The position numbers and the translations under genes are program-made. Positions 60,397-64,000 of a stretch of 64,000 nt of DNA are shown one piece after another. How positions within the stretch are numbered: the stretch's first letter is position 1; the number at the start of each line of letters is the position of its first letter. The stretch covers positions 62,001 through 126,000 of the forward strand of contig NZ_FNFF01000014.1 in the NCBI RefSeq assembly GCF_900100315.1, given 5' to 3'. Origin of the DNA: Streptomyces indicus (GTDB taxonomy: Bacteria > Actinomycetota > Actinomycetes > Streptomycetales > Streptomycetaceae). The notes beneath the pieces are model-generated. The model had not been told where the DNA came from, ran no database searches, and saw only the letters and a list, made by a program, of their open reading frames with translations.

Positions 60397-61674
60397 ATGG
60401 CGTCCGGCACCCCTCGGATCTTCGTCTCGCATCTGTCCGACACGGCCGTCTTCGATCCCAACGGCGACCAGGTCGGACGCGTGCGCGACCTGGTCGCGAA
60501 CCTGCGCGTGGGCAACCGGCCGCCGACCCTGCTCGGCCTCGTCGTGGAGCTGTCCACGCGCCGCCGGATCTTCCTGCCCATGACCCGCGTCACCGGCATC
60601 CAGGCCGGCCAGGTCATCACGACGGGCGTGCTGAACGTACGGCGCTTCGAGCAGCGGCCCACCGAACGCCTGGTCCTCGGCGAGCTGCTCGACCGCCGCG
60701 TACGCCTGGTCGAATCCGGCGAGGAGGTCACCGTCCTCGACGTGTCGGTGCAGCAGCTGCCGGCCCGCCGCGACTGGGAGATCGACCGGGTCTACGTACG
60801 CAAGGGCAAGGCCGGAACGTTCCGGCGGGCCAAGGGCGAGACCCTGACCGTGGAGTGGTCGGCCGTCACCGGCTTCACCCTGGAGGAGCAGGGGCAGGGC
60901 GCGGAGTCGCTGCTCGCCACCTTCGAGCAGCTGCGCGCCGCCGACCTCGCCAACGTGCTGCACCACCTGTCCGCGAAGCGCCGTATCGAAGTGGCCGCCG
61001 CTCTCGACGACGACCGGCTCGCGGACGTGCTCGAGGAGCTGCCCGAGGACGACCAGATCGAGATCCTCGGCAAGCTCAAGGAGGAGCGCGCGGCCGACGT
61101 CCTGGAGGCGATGGACCCCGACGACGCGGCCGACCTGCTCGCCGAGCTGCCCGAGGAGGAGCAGGAGAAGCTGCTCGAACTGATGCAGCCCGAGGAGGCC
61201 GCGGATGTACGGCGGCTGATGGCGTACGAGGAGCGCACGGCCGGCGGTCTGATGACCACCGAGCCGATCGTGCTCCAGCCGGACGCGACCGTGGCGGACG
61301 CGCTGGCCCGGGTCCGCAACCCCGACCTCTCCCCCGCGCTCGCCGCGCAGGTCTACGTCTGCCGGCCGCCCGACCAGACCCCGACCGGCAAGTACCTGGG
61401 CACGATCCACTTCCAGCGGCTGCTGCGCGACCCTCCGTTCACGCTCGTCGGCACGATGCTCGACAAGGATCTGCAGACGCTCTCGCCGGACACCTCGCTG
61501 CCCGAGGTGACCAGCTTCTTCGCCACGTACGACATGGTGGCCGCACCCGTCGTGGACGACAGCGGCTCGCTGCTCGGCGCGGTCACGGTGGACGACGTGC
61601 TCGACCATCTGCTGCCGGACGACTGGCGCGAGACCGAGTTCCACGCGGCGGAGGTGAACCCCGTCCATGAGTGA
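60397..61674 (+). CDS. Soluble PRC-barrel/MgtE-N/CBS protein
   Basis: A 425-residue protein. An N-terminal PRC-barrel-like part (about 1-170: VFDPNGDQVGRVRDLVANL) is followed by MgtE_N (about 175-285, with LPEDDQIEILGKLKEERAADVLEAMDPDDAADLLAELPEE) and two CBS domains (about 290-420). The five-helix MgtE pore is missing, so it is not a transporter on its own; it probably senses Mg2+ or nucleotides and regulates a partner. ATG follows GAGGAGGAG. The next gene starts 8 bases before its stop. Confidence 0.9.
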   Translation: MASGTPRIFVSHLSDTAVFDPNGDQVGRVRDLVANLRVGNRPPTLLGLVVELSTRRRIFLPMTRVTGIQAGQVITTGVLNVRRFEQRPTERLVLGELLDRRVRLVESGEEVTVLDVSVQQLPARRDWEIDRVYVRKGKAGTFRRAKGETLTVEWSAVTGFTLEEQGQGAESLLATFEQLRAADLANVLHHLSAKRRIEVAAALDDDRLADVLEELPEDDQIEILGKLKEERAADVLEAMDPDDAADLLAELPEEEQEKLLELMQPEEAADVRRLMAYEERTAGGLMTTEPIVLQPDATVADALARVRNPDLSPALAAQVYVCRPPDQTPTGKYLGTIHFQRLLRDPPFTLVGTMLDKDLQTLSPDTSLPEVTSFFATYDMVAAPVVDDSGSLLGAVTVDDVLDHLLPDDWRETEFHAAEVNPVHE

Positions 61675-62254
61675 GTACGGACTGACCGAGCGCGGCGAGG
61701 GCGCCACCAAGGACCGGGCGCTCGCGCGCGCCCGCGTCCGCCTCGACCAGCCGCGCGCGCCGCGGCGGCGGATGCTGCCCGAGGTGGATCCGGACGCCTT
61801 CGGCAGGCTCTCGGAGAAGATCGCGCGCTTCCTCGGCACCGGCACGTTCCTGGTGTGGATGACCGTCCTGATCCTCGCGTGGGTGATCTGGAACATCGTG
61901 GTCCCCAAGGACCTGCGCTTCGACGAGTACCCGTTCATCTTCTTGACCCTGATGCTCTCGCTGCAGGCCTCGTACGCCGCGCCTCTGATCCTGCTCGCGC
62001 AGAACCGGCAGGACGACCGCGACCGCGTCAACCTCGAACAGGACCGCAAGCAGAACGAGCGCTCCATCGCGGACACCGAGTACCTGACCCGCGAGATCGC
62101 CGCCCTGCGGATCGGCCTCGGCGAGGTGGCAACCCGCGACTGGATCCGGTCCGAACTCCAGGACCTGGTCAAGGAGATGGAGGAGCGCCGCGCGCTGGAG
62201 CGGGATGTATTCCCGGCCGCGGGCGAGGCGCGACGTGACGAAGACGACCGCTGA
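61667..62254 (+). CDS. DUF1003 membrane protein
   Basis: A 195-residue DUF1003 protein with two membrane helices (about 63-84 and 90-118: GTGTFLVWMTVLILAWVIWN and PFIFLTLMLSLQASYAAPLILLAQNRQ) and a charged C-terminal coiled region (QDRKQNERSIADTEYLTREIAALRI). The LSLQASYAAPLILLAQNR run is diagnostic. Its ATG lies within the previous gene (8-base overlap), implying linked translation. A structural partner for the soluble MgtE-N protein is an inference. Confidence 0.92.
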   Translation: MSEYGLTERGEGATKDRALARARVRLDQPRAPRRRMLPEVDPDAFGRLSEKIARFLGTGTFLVWMTVLILAWVIWNIVVPKDLRFDEYPFIFLTLMLSLQASYAAPLILLAQNRQDDRDRVNLEQDRKQNERSIADTEYLTREIAALRIGLGEVATRDWIRSELQDLVKEMEERRALERDVFPAAGEARRDEDDR

Positions 62255-62296
62255 GGAGGCGTACGGACCGTCACCCGGTCGCCGTACCATTCCGTT

Positions 62297-63445
62297 ATGG
62301 CTACCGACACGTATCCGACCGAGGAAGCCCTCCGCGAGGCGCTCTCGACGGTCAACGACCCCGAGATCAACCGGCCGATCACCGAGCTCGGCATGGTCAA
62401 ATCGGTCGAGGTCTCCGACGGCGGTGCGGTGGCCGTCACGATCTACCTCACGGTCTCCGGCTGCCCGATGCGCGAGACCATCACATCCAATGTCACGGCC
62501 GCGCTGGAGCGCGTCGAGGGCGTGACCTCCGTCGAGGTCTCGCTCGACGTGATGAGCGACGAGCAGCGCAAGGAGCTGGCCGCCGCGCTGCGCGGCGGCA
62601 CCGCCGAGCGCGAGGTCCCCTTCGCCAAGCCCGGCTCGCTGACCCGCGTGTACGCGGTGGCCTCCGGCAAGGGCGGCGTCGGCAAGTCCTCGGTGACGGT
62701 CAACCTCGCGGCCGCGATGGCCGCCGACGGCCTCAAGGTCGGTGTCGTGGACGCCGACATCTACGGCCACTCGGTGCCGCGCATGCTGGGCGCGGACGGC
62801 CGCCCCACCCAGGTCGAGAACATGATCATGCCGCCGTCGGCGAACGGCGTGAAGGTCATCTCCATCGGCATGTTCACGCCGGGCAACGCGCCGGTGGTGT
62901 GGCGCGGCCCGATGCTGCACCGCGCGCTCCAGCAGTTCCTCGCGGACGTCTTCTGGGGCGACCTCGACGTGCTGCTCCTGGACCTGCCGCCCGGCACCGG
63001 CGACATCGCGATCTCCGTGGCGCAGCTCGTGCCCAACGCCGAGATCCTCGTCGTCACCACCCCGCAGCAGGCCGCCGCCGAGGTGGCCGAGCGGGCCGGC
63101 TCGATCGCGGTGCAGACGCACCAGAAGATCGTCGGCGTGGTCGAGAACATGTCGGGCCTGCCCTGCCCGCACTGCGACGAGATGATCGACGTGTTCGGCA
63201 CGGGCGGCGGCCAGCTGGTCGCCGACGGTCTGACGAAGACCACGGGCGCCACGGTGCCGGTGCTCGGCGCCATCCCGATCGACGTCCGCCTGCGCGAGGG
63301 CGGGGACGACGGCAAGCCGGTGGTCCTGTCGGACCCCGACTCCCCCGCCGGTGCGGCCCTGCGCGCCATCGCGGGCAAACTGGGCGGCCGCCAGCGCGGC
63401 CTGTCGGGCATGTCGCTCGGGATCACTCCGCGCAACAAGTTCTGA
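62297..63445 (+). CDS. mrp: Mrp/NBP35-type Fe-S cluster carrier ATPase
   Basis: A 382-residue ApbC/Mrp-family protein. An N-terminal MIP18/DUF59 domain (about 1-100, TVNDPEINRPITELGMV) is followed by the deviant Walker A GKGGVGKSS, Walker B LLLDLPPGTGD and the cluster-binding CPHC motif. It carries and transfers [4Fe-4S] clusters in the cytoplasm. ATG 42 bases after the DUF1003 stop, probably one transcript. A long hairpin follows. Confidence 0.95.
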   Translation: MATDTYPTEEALREALSTVNDPEINRPITELGMVKSVEVSDGGAVAVTIYLTVSGCPMRETITSNVTAALERVEGVTSVEVSLDVMSDEQRKELAAALRGGTAEREVPFAKPGSLTRVYAVASGKGGVGKSSVTVNLAAAMAADGLKVGVVDADIYGHSVPRMLGADGRPTQVENMIMPPSANGVKVISIGMFTPGNAPVVWRGPMLHRALQQFLADVFWGDLDVLLLDLPPGTGDIAISVAQLVPNAEILVVTTPQQAAAEVAERAGSIAVQTHQKIVGVVENMSGLPCPHCDEMIDVFGTGGGQLVADGLTKTTGATVPVLGAIPIDVRLREGGDDGKPVVLSDPDSPAGAALRAIAGKLGGRQRGLSGMSLGITPRNKF

Positions 63446-63455
63446 CCGCTGTCGT

Positions 63456-63500
63456 ACGCGGATGGGGCGCCCTTCACGGTGAAGGGCGCCCCATCCGCGT
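63456..63500 (+). terminator. mrp terminator
   Basis: A 21-base perfect stem (ACGCGGATGGGGCGCCCTTCA and its complement) with loop CGG, 10 bases past the stop. Confidence 0.9.
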
Positions 63501-63530
63501 ATCTGCGTGATGTGCGCGGCTGCCGGACGC

Positions 63531-63599
63531 GGCTCTCGTACGAGGCGATGCCTCAGCTCCCGTACGAGGTGCCGTCCTCAGCTCTCGTACGAGGCGATG
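63531..63599. repeat. 25-base tandem repeat spanning the stop of the right-edge gene
   Basis: CCTCAGCTC(T/C)CGTACGAGG occurs at 63551 and 63576, with a partial copy from 63531. The 63576 copy carries the gene's stop (complement of TCA, 63578-63580). Confidence 0.85.
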
Positions 63600-64000
63600 T
63601 CCTTGACCATCGAGAAGCCGAGGCCGTACGCGCTCATGCCGCGGCCGTACGCGCCCAGGTGGACGCCCTGCTCGGTGGAGCCGGCGAGCACCCAGCCGAA
63701 CTCGGACTCGCGGTAGTGGAAGGACTGCGGGACCCCGTCCACCGGCAGCGAGAGCGTGGACCAGTCGCTGCCGCCGAGGTCGTCGGCGAGCACCCACGCG
63801 GTCTCGGTCTGCTGGTCGAGCCAATCGTCGCGCAGGGTGTGGTCCATCTGCTGGGGCCAGGTGAAGCTCAGGAGCCCGACGCCGGCCAGCCAGGCCGCGG
63901 AGGAGACCGAGGTGGCCTCAAGGACACCCGTGCCGTCGGCGCTGCGGCGCACGGGGTTGGCCGCGACGGTCACCACGACCGCGAAGCGCTCGCGGTCGGC
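63578..64000 (-). CDS. Hypothetical protein, 5' end outside the window
   Basis: The last 140 residues of a protein read from the right edge (…FAVVVTVAANPVRRSADG) to YES and stop. Text such as SAAWLAGVGLLSFTWPQQM, DDWLDQQTETAWVLADDLGGSDWSTLSLPVDGVPQSFHYRESEFGWVLAG and GMSAYGLGFSMVKDIA suggests a soluble mixed alpha/beta domain. I do not recognise the family. The reading frame stays open to base 64000, so the true start lies outside. Confidence 0.75.
   Translation of the reverse strand, partial: ADRERFAVVVTVAANPVRRSADGTGVLEATSVSSAAWLAGVGLLSFTWPQQMDHTLRDDWLDQQTETAWVLADDLGGSDWSTLSLPVDGVPQSFHYRESEFGWVLAGSTEQGVHLGAYGRGMSAYGLGFSMVKDIASYES

Overview
This window is high-GC actinobacterial DNA, almost certainly from a Streptomyces chromosome. 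The signs are very GC-rich third codon positions, many GTG starts, Streptomyces-type lipoproteins and Tat signals, MoeZ, DUF3107 and DUF3152 proteins, an AdnAB-type helicase-nuclease pair, and SlpD/SlpE/Tap-like lipoprotein peptidases. I see about 48 protein genes, the last one cut by the right edge. I found no tRNA, rRNA, CRISPR array, insertion sequence or prophage. All assignments come from reading the sequence; no database search was run.

Layout. 0.05-11.8 kb, minus strand: OsmC-like protein, NudC, an M20 dipeptidase, and a DNA-repair block in which two UvrD-type helicases with C-terminal nuclease domains (AdnB-like and AdnA-like) are separated by a lipoprotein gene, preceded by an alkyltransferase-like protein. 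11.9-14.8 kb, plus strand: a large membrane protein joining a degenerate kinase-like domain to a flippase-like domain. 14.8-25.0 kb: a respiratory nitrate reductase block (YwiC-like protein diverging from narGHJI and a translationally coupled radical-SAM gene), bounded on both sides by GC-rich repeat arrays. 25.0-31.5 kb, plus strand: a HemY/HemG-type porphyrinogen oxidase and three tandem paralogous secreted peptidases.

31.6-42.0 kb, minus strand: a DUF1707 protein, MoeZ, a tightly packed five-gene cluster (PelF-like glycosyltransferase, polytopic membrane protein, Pro-rich small protein, sugar epimerase, spherulin-4-like hydrolase), a DUF3152 metallopeptidase-like membrane protein and an alpha/beta hydrolase. 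The five-gene cluster looks like an undescribed, divergent Pel-type exopolysaccharide system and is my leading candidate. 42.2-47.2 kb: a small acidic protein, a TetR regulator, DUF3107, a small membrane protein, a ferritin-like protein, and a DEAD-box RNA helicase with a long structured leader and an apparent CTG start.

47.3-50.8 kb, minus strand: an efeO-efeB-efeU iron-uptake operon behind a clear DmdR/IdeR iron box. 50.9-57.1 kb: mixed housekeeping genes (hydrolase, PepSY lipoprotein, NYN protein, 50-residue small protein, MarC, PHP phosphoesterase, zinc-ribbon and SUFU-domain proteins). 57.1-63.4 kb: a magnesium-linked group. It has corA with a 553-base upstream region carrying a 15-codon upstream ORF, and a soluble MgtE-N/CBS protein overlapping a DUF1003 membrane protein, followed by an Mrp-type Fe-S carrier ATPase. 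Five genes in the window share an odd feature: the DNA around their stop codon, or the last codons, is duplicated as a short direct repeat.
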